DNA of 64,000 nucleotides from Acidovorax sp. NO-1 (GTDB lineage: Bacteria > Pseudomonadota > Gammaproteobacteria > Burkholderiales > Burkholderiaceae_C), in NCBI RefSeq assembly GCF_000238595.1, contig NZ_AGTS01000083.1, positions 1-64,000 of the forward strand, in the 5' to 3' direction. A program made the position numbers and the translations under genes. Every line of letters begins with the position of its first letter. Positions within the stretch are counted from its first letter, which is position 1. The notes beneath the pieces were generated by a model, which worked only from the letters and a program-made list of their open reading frames with translations, did not search any database and was not told the origin of the DNA. Positions 54,151-63,626 of this stretch are shown piece after piece.

Positions 54151-54202
54151 CCGGTAATCTTTGTCCTGCGCGGCTCAGCGGGGAACTTTTAGAGACTGAA
54201 AA

Positions 54203-55360
54203 ATGATGAACCAAGAACGTTACCCCGAGTTGCGCGCCGCCCTGCGCGATCTTTTTAAACGCTTCCCCGACGAGTACTTTCGCAAGATTGACGATGCCCG
54301 TGCTTACCCCGAGGCGTGTGTGGACGCGCTGACCAGGGCCGGCTGGCTGGCGGTGATGATTCCGCAGGAGTACGGCGGAGCTGGCTTGGGTCTGGCCGAA
54401 GCCTCGGTGGTGATGGAAGAGGTCAACCGCTGCGGCGGCAATGCCGGCGCCTGTCACGGCCAGATGTACAACATGGGCACCTTGCTGCGCCATGGCTCGG
54501 ATGAGCAGAAGCGCCTCTACCTGCCCAAAATTGCCAGCGGCGATCTGCGCCTGCAGTCCATGGGCGTGACCGAGCCAACCACAGGCACCGACACCACCAA
54601 AATCAAGACCACCGCGGTCAAGCAGGGCGACCGCTATGTGGTCAATGGCCAGAAGGTCTGGATCTCGCGGATTCAGCACTCCGACCTCATGATTTTGCTG
54701 GCACGCACCACCCCGCTCAAAGATGTGAAGCGCAAGTCAGAGGGCATGTCGATCTTCATCGTTGACCTGCACCAGGCCATTGGCCAGGGCATGACGGTGA
54801 ACCCGATCCGCAACATGGTTAACCACGAGACCAATGAGCTGTTTTTTGACAACCTCGAAATCCCGGCCGAGAACCTGATCGGCGAGGAGGGCAAAGGTTT
54901 CAAGTACATCCTGGACGGACTGAACGCTGAGCGCACGCTGATTGCCGCCGAGTGCATTGGCGACGCCCGCTGGTTCGTCGAGCGCAGCGCCCGCTATGCC
55001 AGTGAGCGCCGCGTGTTTGACCGCCCGATCGGGCAGAACCAGGGCGTGCAGTTTCCCCTGGCCGAGGCACACATCGAGACCGAGGCCGCTGACCTGATGC
55101 GCTGGCGTGCCTGCGAGCTGTTTGACGCCCACCAACCGTGTGGCGCAGAGGCCAATATGGCCAAGTACCTGGCCGCCAAAGCCTCCTGGGAGGCGGCCAA
55201 CACCGCCATTCAGACCCATGGCGGCTTTGGTTTCGCCTGCGAATACGACATCGAGCGCAAGTTCCGCGAAACCCGGCTGTACCAGGTGGCGCCGATCTCC
55301 ACCAACCTGATCCTGAGCTACGTGGCCGAACACGTGCTGGATCTGCCCCGTTCATTCTGA
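54203..55360 (+). CDS. Acyl-CoA dehydrogenase
   Basis: A 385-residue flavoprotein. It shows MIPQEYGGAGLGLAEASVVMEEVNRCGGNAGACHGQMYNMGTLLRHG, SMGVTEPTTGTDTTKIKTTA, YVVNGQKVWISRIQHSDLMI, LFFDNLEIPAENLIG, LNAERTLIAAECIG and QTHGGFGFACEYDIERKFRE. ATG 54203 (or the next codon, 54206) is the start. It is the fifth complete ACAD-type gene of the window. It is followed 12 bases later by a second CoA transferase. Confidence 0.9.
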   Translation: MMNQERYPELRAALRDLFKRFPDEYFRKIDDARAYPEACVDALTRAGWLAVMIPQEYGGAGLGLAEASVVMEEVNRCGGNAGACHGQMYNMGTLLRHGSDEQKRLYLPKIASGDLRLQSMGVTEPTTGTDTTKIKTTAVKQGDRYVVNGQKVWISRIQHSDLMILLARTTPLKDVKRKSEGMSIFIVDLHQAIGQGMTVNPIRNMVNHETNELFFDNLEIPAENLIGEEGKGFKYILDGLNAERTLIAAECIGDARWFVERSARYASERRVFDRPIGQNQGVQFPLAEAHIETEAADLMRWRACELFDAHQPCGAEANMAKYLAAKASWEAANTAIQTHGGFGFACEYDIERKFRETRLYQVAPISTNLILSYVAEHVLDLPRSF

Positions 55361-55371
55361 AAGAAATTGCC

Positions 55372-56550
55372 ATGCGTCCATTGGAAGGAATGCTGATCGT
55401 TACGCTGGAGCACGCGATTGCCGCGCCGTTCTGCACCCGCCAACTGGCCGACCTCGGCGCGCGCGTCATCAAGGTCGAGCGCCCGGGTGAGGGCGACTTC
55501 GCCCGCGCCTACGACAGCCGGGCCCACGGCTCGGCTTCCCACTTCGTCTGGTGCAACCGCTCCAAGGAAAGCCTGACGCTCGACCTCAAGCACCCAGATG
55601 CCCGCGCCGTGCTGCAAAAGCTGGTGGAGCGCGCCGACGTGCTGGTGCAGAATCTGGCGCCCGGTGCTGCCGCGCGCATGGGACTGGACCACGCCAGCCT
55701 GGCGCCGGTCAATCCGCGCATCGTGGTGTGCGACATCTCGGGCTACGGCGACGGCGGCCCCTGCACCGAGAAAAAAGCCTATGACCTGCTGATCCAGAGC
55801 GAGGCCGGTTTTGTCTCCGTCACGGGCACGCCCGAACAGCCCTCCAAGGCCGGCCTGTCGATTGCCGACATCGCCGCCGGCATGTACGCTTACAGCAGCG
55901 TGCTGGCCGCCTTGCTGGAGCGTGGGCGCACCGGGCGCGGCCAGCGGCTCGAAATCTCGATGCTCGAAGCCATGTCCGAATGGATGGGCTTCCCGCTCTA
56001 TTACACGCTGGACGGCCAGCCGCCGCCGCCGCGTGCCGGCGCCTCGCACGCCGCCATTTACCCCTACGGCCCCTTTGCCTGCGGCGACGGCAAGCAAGTG
56101 GTGCTGGCGGTGCAGCACGACCGCGAATGGGCCACCTTCTGCAACCAGGTGTTGCAATTGCCCGAGCTGACCGCACAGTACCTGGGCAACGCCAACCGGC
56201 TGGCCCAGCGCGAGAAACTGCGCGGCATCATCGAAGGCGTCTGCGCCACCCTGACCGCGGCGCAACTGGTGGCGCGGCTGGATGCGGCGCAAATCGCCAA
56301 TGGCCAGCTCAACGAGATGGCCGACCTGTGGAAGCACCCGCAACTCGCGGCGCGCGGGCGCTGGACCGAGATCGGCTCGCCCGGCGGCACGTTGCCGGCG
56401 CTGTACCCGCCGCACCACGTCAATGGCAGCGAGCCGCCGCCGCCCATGGGGCCGGTGCCTGCGCTGGGCCAGCACACCGAAGCCATCCTGACCGAGCTCG
56501 GCTACGGCGAGACTGACATTGCCCGGCTGCGTGCGGACAAAGCCATCTGA
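55372..56550 (+). CDS. CaiB/BaiF family CoA transferase
   Basis: A 392-residue class III CoA transferase: PLEGMLIVTLEHAIAAPFCTRQLADLGARVIKVERPGEGDFARAYD at the N-terminus, NRSKESLTLDLKHPDA, and KKAYDLLIQSEAGFVSVTGTPE with the conserved catalytic Asp (YDLLIQ). It resembles transferases acting on C5 acids such as itaconate or mesaconate and on succinyl-CoA-linked acids. It is followed within 16 bases by an MmgE/PrpD gene and then by two lyase genes, suggesting one module for a branched C5/C6 acid. Confidence 0.9.
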   Translation: MRPLEGMLIVTLEHAIAAPFCTRQLADLGARVIKVERPGEGDFARAYDSRAHGSASHFVWCNRSKESLTLDLKHPDARAVLQKLVERADVLVQNLAPGAAARMGLDHASLAPVNPRIVVCDISGYGDGGPCTEKKAYDLLIQSEAGFVSVTGTPEQPSKAGLSIADIAAGMYAYSSVLAALLERGRTGRGQRLEISMLEAMSEWMGFPLYYTLDGQPPPPRAGASHAAIYPYGPFACGDGKQVVLAVQHDREWATFCNQVLQLPELTAQYLGNANRLAQREKLRGIIEGVCATLTAAQLVARLDAAQIANGQLNEMADLWKHPQLAARGRWTEIGSPGGTLPALYPPHHVNGSEPPPPMGPVPALGQHTEAILTELGYGETDIARLRADKAI

Positions 56551-56566
56551 CTGCGAGATCGATGCC

Positions 56567-57937
56567 ATGACCCTGGATACAAACCCGAGCGCGACGCTGG
56601 CTGCCTTTGCCGCCGATCTGTCATTCGACACCATTCCGGCGCCGGTGCTGCGCCGCACCGAAGACCTGTTCCTCGACTGGTACGCCTCCGCGCTGGCGGG
56701 CAAGGGCGCCCGGCCGGTCGAGGCCATCGAAGCCTATGCCCGCACCATGGGGCCGGACTCGGGCCGCGCCGAGGTGCTGATCTCGCGCCGCACCACCTCG
56801 CCCCATTTCGCCGCGATGGTCAACGCGGCCGCCTCGCACTTCGCCGAGCAGGATGACGTCCACAACGGCTCGGTGTTTCATCCCGCGGCCGTCGTGTTCC
56901 CGGTGGCGCTGGCCATCGCGCAGGACATCGGTGCCAGCGGCCGCGAGTTCCTGGCCGCCGTGGTGGCGGGCTATGAAGTCGGCATTCGTGTGGGCGAGTT
57001 CCTGGGCCGCTCGCACTACCGCATCTTTCACACCACGGCCACCGCCGGCACGCTGGCCGCCGCCGCAGCGGCCGGACGGCTGCTCAAGCTCGATGCCGCC
57101 ACCATGCTGCATGCCTTCGGCAGCGCCGGCACACAAGCCGCCGGACTGTGGGAGTTTTTGCGCGACGCCGCCGACTCCAAGCAGCTGCACACCGCGCACG
57201 CGGCATCCTGCGGTCTGACCTCGGCCTACCTGGCGCGAAGCGGTTTTACCGGCGCGCGCCAGATTCTGGAAGGCGCGCAGGGCATGGCCGCGGGCATGTC
57301 GAGCGACGCCGATCCGGCGCGCCTGACCGACCGCCTGGGCCAGCGCTGGGCCACGGCGGAAACCTCGTTCAAATACCACGCCTCGTGCCGCCACACCCAC
57401 CCCAGCGCCGATGCGCTGCTGACGCTGATGCAGACGCACGGCGTGAAAGCCGACGACATCGAAAGCGTCACCACCCAGGTGCACCAGGGCGCCATCGACG
57501 TGCTGGGCCGCGTCACCGTGCCGGCCACCGTGCACCAGGCCAAGTTCTCGATGGGCACGGTGCTGGCGCTGGCGGCCGAATACGGCTTTGCCGGGCTGAA
57601 TGAATTTGAAGCGCATTACCTCGCGCCGCGCGTGGCCGCCTTGCGCGACCGCGTGACCATGCAGCTCGACGCCGAGGTCGATCAGGCCTACCCGCAGCGC
57701 TGGATCGGCAAGGTGACGGTGACGACGCGCGATGGCCGCAGCTTGAGCGCGCGGGTCGATGAGCCCAAAGGCGACCCCGGCAACACACTGACGCGCGCCG
57801 AGATCGAAGACAAGGCGCAGCGCCTGGCAGCCTACGGCAAGGGGGCTACGCCTGCCGAGGTTCAGGCGCTGATCGCGCGCGTCTGGGCGGTGGCCGAGGC
57901 GCCGCGCATGGACCGCTGGTTGGAGGCACGCGCATGA
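56567..57937 (+). CDS. MmgE/PrpD family protein
   Basis: A 456-residue protein of the MmgE/PrpD family, which includes 2-methylcitrate dehydratase (PrpD) and cis-aconitate decarboxylase. Visible blocks are HFAEQDDVHNGSVFHPAAVVFPVALAIAQ (the DD..H..G..HP catalytic region), EVGIRVGEFLGRSHYRIFHTTATAGTLAAAAAAGRL and KYHASCRHTHPSADALL in the C-terminal half. The start at 56567 gives MTLDTNPSATLAAF. It overlaps the CitE-like gene by four bases. The exact reaction (dehydration or decarboxylation of a tricarboxylate) cannot be told from sequence. Confidence 0.9.
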   Translation: MTLDTNPSATLAAFAADLSFDTIPAPVLRRTEDLFLDWYASALAGKGARPVEAIEAYARTMGPDSGRAEVLISRRTTSPHFAAMVNAAASHFAEQDDVHNGSVFHPAAVVFPVALAIAQDIGASGREFLAAVVAGYEVGIRVGEFLGRSHYRIFHTTATAGTLAAAAAAGRLLKLDAATMLHAFGSAGTQAAGLWEFLRDAADSKQLHTAHAASCGLTSAYLARSGFTGARQILEGAQGMAAGMSSDADPARLTDRLGQRWATAETSFKYHASCRHTHPSADALLTLMQTHGVKADDIESVTTQVHQGAIDVLGRVTVPATVHQAKFSMGTVLALAAEYGFAGLNEFEAHYLAPRVAALRDRVTMQLDAEVDQAYPQRWIGKVTVTTRDGRSLSARVDEPKGDPGNTLTRAEIEDKAQRLAAYGKGATPAEVQALIARVWAVAEAPRMDRWLEARA

Positions 57938-58773
57938 CAGCCCATACCTCTGGCCCAAAGGCTTTGCTGCATGCCTATCTTTTTGTGCCCGCCGACCGGC
58001 CCGAGCGCATTGCCAAGGCGCGCGCCAGCGGTGCCGACGCGGTGATTGTTGACCTGGAAGACGCAGTGGCCCCCGAGGCCAAAGTGCGCGCGCGCGAGGC
58101 GCTGGCGGCGCTGCTGGACGAGGCCGCGCCGCTGGTGGTGCGCATCAACGCCGCCGGCACGCCCTGGTTTGACGATGACCTGGAACTGTGCCGCCACCCC
58201 GGCGTGGCCGCCATCATGCTGCCCAAGGCCGAAGGCATCGACGCCGTTTGCACCGTGGTCGAGACCACCTACCAGGACGTGCTGCCCATCATCGAGTCGG
58301 CGCGCGGCCTGCATGAGATGGACAGCATCGCACGCGTGCCGGGCGTGATCCGGCTGGCCTTTGGCAGCGTCGATCTGGCGCTGGATCTGGGCATTGAGTG
58401 TGCGCCCGATGGCACGGAAATCGAGCTGCTGGCCTTCCGCTCCCAACTGGTGCTGGCTTCGCGGCTGGCCGGGCTGGCGGCGCCGGTGGATGGTGTCAGC
58501 ACCGCCATCGACGACCTGCAACGCTTGCAGGCCGACACCGAACGCTCACGTCGACTCGGCTTTGGTGCCAAGCTGTGTATCCACCCGAAGCAGCTGGCCA
58601 CCGTCCAGGCGGTGTTCACGCCGAGCCCTGAACGGCTTGACTGGGCGCGCCGCGTCTGCAAAGCATTTGAAACGGCGGGTGGTTCCGCCGTGGCCGTGGA
58701 CGGCCAGATGGTCGACCTGCCGGTGGTGCAGCGCGCGCGCGCCGTGCTGCGCGACGCGGGTCTGAGCGCCTGA
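57934..58773 (+). CDS. CitE/HpcH-HpaI family lyase, citramalyl- or beta-methylmalyl-CoA lyase-like
   Basis: A 279-residue TIM-barrel lyase of the CitE type. Motifs include FVPADRPERIAKARASGADAVIVDLEDAVAP, VRINAAGTPWFDDDL, IMLPKAEGI, IIESARGLHEM and FGSVDLALDLGIE. Free-standing CitE homologues cleave 3-hydroxy-acyl-CoA esters such as citramalyl-CoA to acetyl-CoA and pyruvate. There is no CitD/CitF in the window, so it is not part of citrate lyase. It overlaps the MmgE/PrpD gene by four bases and lies 34 bases before the citryl-CoA-lyase-like gene. Confidence 0.9.
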   Translation: MTAHTSGPKALLHAYLFVPADRPERIAKARASGADAVIVDLEDAVAPEAKVRAREALAALLDEAAPLVVRINAAGTPWFDDDLELCRHPGVAAIMLPKAEGIDAVCTVVETTYQDVLPIIESARGLHEMDSIARVPGVIRLAFGSVDLALDLGIECAPDGTEIELLAFRSQLVLASRLAGLAAPVDGVSTAIDDLQRLQADTERSRRLGFGAKLCIHPKQLATVQAVFTPSPERLDWARRVCKAFETAGGSAVAVDGQMVDLPVVQRARAVLRDAGLSA

Positions 58774-58807
58774 TTTTTTAACCCACTCCAATCGACTGGA
58801 ATTCCTT

Positions 58808-59596
58808 ATGACTCGCAAAGCCAAACCCATCCGCTCCGACATTGCCTGGAGTACCCCCGACCGCATCGAGGTGCACGGCAAGAGTCTGCCTGACGAAATC
58901 CTCGGCCATCTCAACCTGGGTGATATGGCCTTCTTGCAGATCGTCGGGCGCATGCCAACGCAGCAGGAGTCCAACGTCTTCAACGCCATCGCGGTGACGC
59001 TGGTCGAGCACGGCATCACGCCCAGTGCGCTGGTCGCGCGACTGACCTACGCCGGTGCGCCCGAGTCGTTGCAGGCCGCAGTGGCGGCCGGATTGTGCGG
59101 CCTGGGCAGCGTGTTCGTCGGCAGCACCGAAGGCACCGCCAAAATGCTCTACGAGGCCCTGCCACCCGGAACGAAAGGGGCTGACCTGGAGCGCATCGCC
59201 ATCGACACCGTGGCAGCCTTTCGTGCCCGCGGCCAGATCATCCCCGGCCTGGGACATCCGCTGCACAAGCCGGTCGATCCGCGCGCCCCGCGCCTGTTCC
59301 AGATCGCCAAGGACAATGGCTTTTCCGGCGACTACATCCGGCTCGAACAACTGATCTGCGCCGAGGCCGAGCGCGTCGCTGGCAAGTCGCTTCCCGTCAA
59401 CGCGACCGGCGCCATCGGCGCCATCAGCTGCGAGCTCGGGCTACCATGGAAAATTGTGCGCGGCATCGGCGTCCTGGCGCGTGCCATAGGGCTGGTGGGA
59501 CACATCCTGGAAGAGAGCAAGAACCCGATGGCGGTCGAGATCTGGCAGCGGGTCGAAGACGAGGCCACCCAGCACATCAGACCACAAGGCGCCTGA
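58808..59596 (+). CDS. Citryl-CoA lyase-like protein (citrate synthase family, short form)
   Basis: A 262-residue protein of the single-domain citryl-CoA lyase type, much shorter than citrate synthase (about 430). Family blocks are [23 protein letters not shown] (His of the active site) and [39 protein letters not shown]. It would split or form a citryl-CoA-like ester. It is the last of four tightly spaced genes after the second CoA transferase. The substrate could be citryl-CoA, methylcitryl-CoA or a related tricarboxylic ester. Confidence 0.88.
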   Translation: MTRKAKPIRSDIAWSTPDRIEVHGKSLPDEILGHLNLGDMAFLQIVGRMPTQQESNVFNAIAVTLVEHGITPSALVARLTYAGAPESLQAAVAAGLCGLGSVFVGSTEGTAKMLYEALPPGTKGADLERIAIDTVAAFRARGQIIPGLGHPLHKPVDPRAPRLFQIAKDNGFSGDYIRLEQLICAEAERVAGKSLPVNATGAIGAISCELGLPWKIVRGIGVLARAIGLVGHILEESKNPMAVEIWQRVEDEATQHIRPQGA

Positions 59597-59681
59597 AGCG
59601 CTGTGGCTGGCCTTGCAGGCACGATGCGCCCGCGTCGACCTATCGATTGAATTTTGCTGGACACCACTGGAGTATTGCGCA

Positions 59682-60728
59682 ATGAATGACACGATCCTGA
59701 GAGAAGAACCCATCCACTGGGTGCAATCACCCCCGCAGCCTGCCGAGGCATCGAGCGTGGGAACCTTGTCGGTCGAGGCCCGCCAGCAGGCCTGGCCGGT
59801 GGCCGAGGTGCAGGCCCTGCTGGACCTGTCATTCCCTGAGCTGATGCACCGCGCGCAGACCGTGCACCGCGAGCACCACGACCCCACCGAGATGGAGCTG
59901 GCCACGCTGCTGTCCATCAAGACCGGCGGCTGCCCGGAGGACTGCGGCTACTGCCCGCAGTCGGTGCACTACGAGACCGGCGTGCCCGCCACCAAGATGA
60001 TGACGCCCGAGGAAGTGCGCGAGGCCGTGCTCGGCGCCAAGGCGGCCGGCGCCTCGCGCTTCTGCATGGGTGCCGCCTGGCGAGCGCCCAACGACCGCGA
60101 CCTGGAAAAGGTCGAGGAGTTGGTGCGCGTGATCAAGGACGAGGGCCTGGAGGCCTGCTGCACCCTGGGCATGCTCACGGGCGACCAGGCGCAACGCCTC
60201 AAGGGTGCTGGTCTGGACTACTACAACCACAACCTGGACACCGCGCCCGAGCTGTACGGCGACATCATCACCACCCGCGACTACCAGGACCGGCTGGACA
60301 CGCTGGGCCACGTGCGCGGGGCCGGCATCCACGTCTGCAGCGGCGGCATCGTGGGCATGGGCGAGTCCCGCGCCGGGCGCGCCGGCCTGATCGCGCAACT
60401 GGCCAACCTGGCACCGTACCCCGAGTCGGTGCCGATCAACCACCTGGTCAAGGTGCCCGGCACGCCGCTGGCCGACGAGCCCGACCTCGACCCGCTGGAG
60501 TTCGTGCGCACCGTGGCGGTGGCCCGCATCACCATGCCCAGGGCCAAGGTGCGCCTGTCGGCCGGGCGCCGGCAGATGGACGAATCGACCCAGGTGCTGT
60601 GCTTCCTGGCCGGCGCCAACTCCATCTTCTACGGTGACAAGCTGCTGGTGACCGGCAATCCCGACGTGGAAGCCGACCAGGACCTGCTGGCCCGCACGGG
60701 CATGCACACCACGCGGGCGCACGCCTGA
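59682..60728 (+). CDS. bioB: Biotin synthase
   Basis: A 348-residue radical SAM enzyme that inserts sulfur into dethiobiotin. The 4Fe-4S/SAM motif CPEDCGYC and PQSVHYETG are present. [27 protein letters not shown] and the C-terminal [20 protein letters not shown] complete the family pattern. The start at 59682 is chosen at [10 protein letters not shown]; the reading frame extends upstream without similarity. Its position near a biotin-dependent carboxylase may be meaningful. An adjacent bioA is broken. Confidence 0.96.
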   Translation: MNDTILREEPIHWVQSPPQPAEASSVGTLSVEARQQAWPVAEVQALLDLSFPELMHRAQTVHREHHDPTEMELATLLSIKTGGCPEDCGYCPQSVHYETGVPATKMMTPEEVREAVLGAKAAGASRFCMGAAWRAPNDRDLEKVEELVRVIKDEGLEACCTLGMLTGDQAQRLKGAGLDYYNHNLDTAPELYGDIITTRDYQDRLDTLGHVRGAGIHVCSGGIVGMGESRAGRAGLIAQLANLAPYPESVPINHLVKVPGTPLADEPDLDPLEFVRTVAVARITMPRAKVRLSAGRRQMDESTQVLCFLAGANSIFYGDKLLVTGNPDVEADQDLLARTGMHTTRAHA

Positions 60729-60777
60729 CCTTGGCCCTGTCGATGGCCGAGGCTCCCTCCGTTCAAGCAAATCCCCT

Positions 60778-61194
60778 ATGTTCCGCACCCTGCTGAAATC
60801 CAAAATCCACCGCGCCATCGTCACCCACTGCGAGCTGCACTACGAAGGCTCTTGCGGCATCGACGAAGACCTGCTGGAGGCGAGCAACATCCGCCCCAAC
60901 GAACAGGTTCACATCTGGAACGTCAACAACGGCGAACGGTTCATCACCTACGCCATCAGGTCGCCGCGCGGCAGCGGCATCATTTCGCTCAACGGCTCGG
61001 CCGCCCGGCGCGCCAGCGTGGGCGACCTGGTGATCATCGCGGCCTTCGGCATGGTGCACGAAGACAAGCTCGACGAGGCCGTGCCCCAGCTGGTGTTCCC
61101 CGACGCTGCCAACCGCATCGTCGAGATCCGCAGCGAGCCCGCAGGTCCGCAGGCCGGCGACCCGGTCATCCTGCCCCTGGGCGCCGAGCTTTGA
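60778..61194 (+). CDS. panD: Aspartate 1-decarboxylase
   Basis: A 138-residue pyruvoyl enzyme that makes beta-alanine for pantothenate and CoA. Self-cleavage occurs between Gly24 and Ser25 in YEGSCGID, and Ser25 becomes the pyruvoyl group. [16 protein letters not shown] and [21 protein letters not shown] sequence ([19 protein letters not shown]) are typical. It lies 49 bases after bioB and next to the bioA remnant. It supports CoA supply for a CoA-intensive pathway, but its grouping with biotin genes is unusual. Confidence 0.95.
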   Translation: MFRTLLKSKIHRAIVTHCELHYEGSCGIDEDLLEASNIRPNEQVHIWNVNNGERFITYAIRSPRGSGIISLNGSAARRASVGDLVIIAAFGMVHEDKLDEAVPQLVFPDAANRIVEIRSEPAGPQAGDPVILPLGAEL

Positions 61195-61202
61195 CGCAGC
61201 CC

Positions 61203-62340
61203 GTGTCGGCCAACGCCGTGGCGCCAGCGCAGCCCTGGTGGGTCAACCTGTTCGGCCACAACCACCCCGCGATCCGCGCCGCGCTGATCGACCAGCTGCA
61301 CACACTGGGCCACGTGATGCTTGCAGGCTTCACCCACGGGCCAGTGGTTGAACTCTCCGAACGCCTGGCCGCGCGCACCGGCCTTGGCCACGCCTTCTAC
61401 GGCAGCGACGGTGCTAGTGCCACGGAGTTCGCGCTGAAGATGAGCGCCCACCACTGGCGCAATGCGGGCCGGGCAGGCAAGTGCCGGTTTGTCAGTGTCG
61501 CCGGGGGCTACCACGGAGAGACGGTGGGCGCGCTGGCCGTGACCGACATCGCGCTGTTCCGTGAAGCCTACGCGCCGCTGGTGCGCATGGCCGCCACCGT
61601 GCCCAGCCCCGACGCCAGGCAGGCCGCGCCCGGCGACACCCCGGCCGACGTGGCCGAGGGGGCCGCCGCCTCACTGGGCGACTGGCTGGCCGAACACGCG
61701 CACGAGACCGCTGCGGTGATCATCGAGCCGCTGATCCAGTGCGCCGCCGGCAAGGCCATGCACGACCCGCTGTACCTGAAATGTGAAACGCGCGCGTGAG
61801 CTTTGCGACCGGCACCAGGTGCACCTGGTGCTCGACGAAATCGCGGTCGGCTTCGGCCGCACCGGCACACTGTTCGCGCACGAGCAGGCGGGCATCCGCC
61901 CCGACTTTCTCTGCCTCTCCAAGGGCCTGACCGGCGGCACGCTGCCACTGTCGGTGGTGCTCACCACCGACGCGGTCTATGCCGCCTTCTACGACGACGA
62001 GGTGGCGCGCGGCTTCCTGCATTCGCACAGCTACACCTGCAACCCGCTGGCCTGCCGCGCCGCGCTGGCCACGCTGGACCTCTTCGCGCAGACCGACGCG
62101 CTGCGCCAGAACCTGGGCACCAGCGAGCGGCTGGCCGCGCAGTTCGCGCCGATCTCCAAGCACCCGCGTGTGCGCTTCGATCGACGCAAGGGCATGGTCT
62201 TCGCGTGGCACGTGCTCAGCACGCCTGCCCGACTTCGGCCGCCGCTATGCCTGCCGCGCGCTGGCGCAGGGGCTGCTGCTGCACCCCATCGGCCACACGA
62301 TCTACGCCATCTTATCGACGATGCCCTGGTGCGACAGTAG
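61203..62340 (+). pseudogene. bioA: bioA pseudogene (adenosylmethionine-8-amino-7-oxononanoate aminotransferase)
   Basis: Three pieces in three frames together match BioA. Frame A (about 61236-61780) has PWWVNLFGHNHPAIRAAL, THGPVVELSERLAARTGL and VAGGYHGETVGALAVTD. Frame B (about 61783-62225) has [20 protein letters not shown] and the PLP-lysine block CLSKGLTGG. Frame C (about 62226-62330) has [20 protein letters not shown]. Frame changes occur near 61780 and 62225. The N-terminal part before PWWVNLFG is absent and the C-terminal end is lost. The first codons directly follow panD without a proper gene start. It is non-functional. Confidence 0.88.
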
Positions 62341-62343
62341 TGG

Positions 62344-63169
62344 TCACGCCACCTCCAAATCCACCATCGCCTCGATGCACAGGTTGCGTTCGTACAGCAG
62401 CAACGCGCGGATCGCGCGCAGCCTGACCGCCAGGCACGAGGCGTCGGGAGCAAAAGCCAGCTCTTCGGTCAGCGCCGAGGTGCTGTCTGCCAGGGCCTCA
62501 CGATGCCGCCCCGCCTTGAACAGCAAGGCGGAAAAGATCACCCGCACCCACATGTGGCCGAAAGGCGAAGGAGCCTCCCCGAACTTCACTTGCACCTCGC
62601 GCAAGGACTGGGGGGCCACGGTGAAACGTCAATTGCATTTGTGCGCATAGGCCAGAACCGTTTGTGCGGCGCCATAGTGGAATGGGTCCTGATCTTGTGG
62701 TCCTGCCGGCCACTGGCGCACAAAGACCTGGCATAGCGGCGCAAAAAAGCATCATGGGACGACGACGTTGTCCAAGGGCCTGCAACAACGCCAGCAAGCC
62801 GCTCTCGACCACCGCCGCCGCGTCAATGGCCCCCATCGCGACCGGCTCCGACGGGCCTCCGATCGCATTCAACAAGGAGCGAACAAAGAACACCTGGTCG
62901 CGCCAGGAAGCATCGAGTCCCACCCACACGGGGTCTGCGTCTTTGCAAGCGCGAAACCATCCGCCCATCAATGTCGTCTTGCCATAGCCGACCGGCGCAA
63001 CGATGGCCACGATCCGTTCATGCATGGACAAGGGCGCAATCGCCCGCCGCGCCACTGTGGCCGTCGTCAGGTCAGGAGGAGCCCCCTCGACTGCCGCCTG
63101 GGAGGACGGCGCAGCAACAAGCTGCGGCCACCGAAATCCCGCGTTGGGTTGGGTCATGTCCTCAGACAC
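62344..63169 (-). pseudogene. Decayed LuxR/MalT-type (LAL) regulator
   Basis: From the start near 63169 (GTG; ATG at 63157 also possible), about 150 codons match the N-terminal NTPase domain of large LuxR-family regulators: the Walker A VAPVGYGKTTLMGGWF and DADPVWVGLDASWRD, then FVRSLLNAIG. Later coding is lost. A separate frame at 62344-62619 contains a TPR-like piece (LLFKAGRHREALADSTSALTEE, then LRAIRALLLYERNLCIEAM). The LuxR helix-turn-helix domain and several hundred residues are missing. It is non-functional. Confidence 0.78.
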
Positions 63170-63194
63170 TCAGAAGGCGCACGACGACGCTGCC

Positions 63195-63626
63195 TCACGC
63201 TGGAGGTCCGGCCGCCCGGAATCGCGGCAGCGACACACCACCACCGACGGGTTCGCAAACCAACTCGACAGCCATGTCGAAAGTGACTGCTGAAGGGTCT
63301 GCGCCGATGAAGGAGCTGATCATCCGCGGACCTTCTTCGAGTTCGACCAGCAGCACCGCATAGGGCGTGTCCTGTTTGAAAGCCGGGCCGGGCGCCCGGT
63401 GAACCACGCTGAACGAATGCACCTTGGCGCGACCGCTGGCGGCCCGGTGCTCTAGGCGCTCGCTACCGCACTCACGGCAGATCGCCTGTTGGTAGAGCTG
63501 CACGTGGCCGCACGCTGGGCAGTGCTGCAGCAGCAGCTTGCCCTCCTGAATGCCGCGCCAATAGATGTCCGAATCTGCATCTGGCATCGGCTGTGGCTTG
63601 AGGTGGGCGTCTTTGAGGTTGATCAC
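63195..63626 (-). CDS. DUF35 family Zn-ribbon/OB-fold protein (thiolase partner)
   Basis: A 143-residue protein with an N-terminal rubredoxin-like zinc ribbon (CPACGHVQLYQQAICRECG, four Cys) and a C-terminal OB-fold (VHSFSVVHRAPGPAFKQDTPYAVLLVELEEGPRM). DUF35 proteins partner with thiolase-like proteins, as in steroid side-chain aldolases. Its start overlaps the stop of the thiolase-like gene (63623-63626), as expected for such a pair. It may be a subunit of a C-C-bond-cleaving enzyme. Confidence 0.88.
   Translation of the reverse strand: MINLKDAHLKPQPMPDADSDIYWRGIQEGKLLLQHCPACGHVQLYQQAICRECGSERLEHRAASGRAKVHSFSVVHRAPGPAFKQDTPYAVLLVELEEGPRMISSFIGADPSAVTFDMAVELVCEPVGGGVSLPRFRAAGPPA

Noticed and set aside
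61203-62340. Programmed frameshifting in bioA
   Set aside because: Two frame changes, a missing N-terminus and a missing C-terminal end fit gene decay. No slippery heptamer with a downstream structure was seen.
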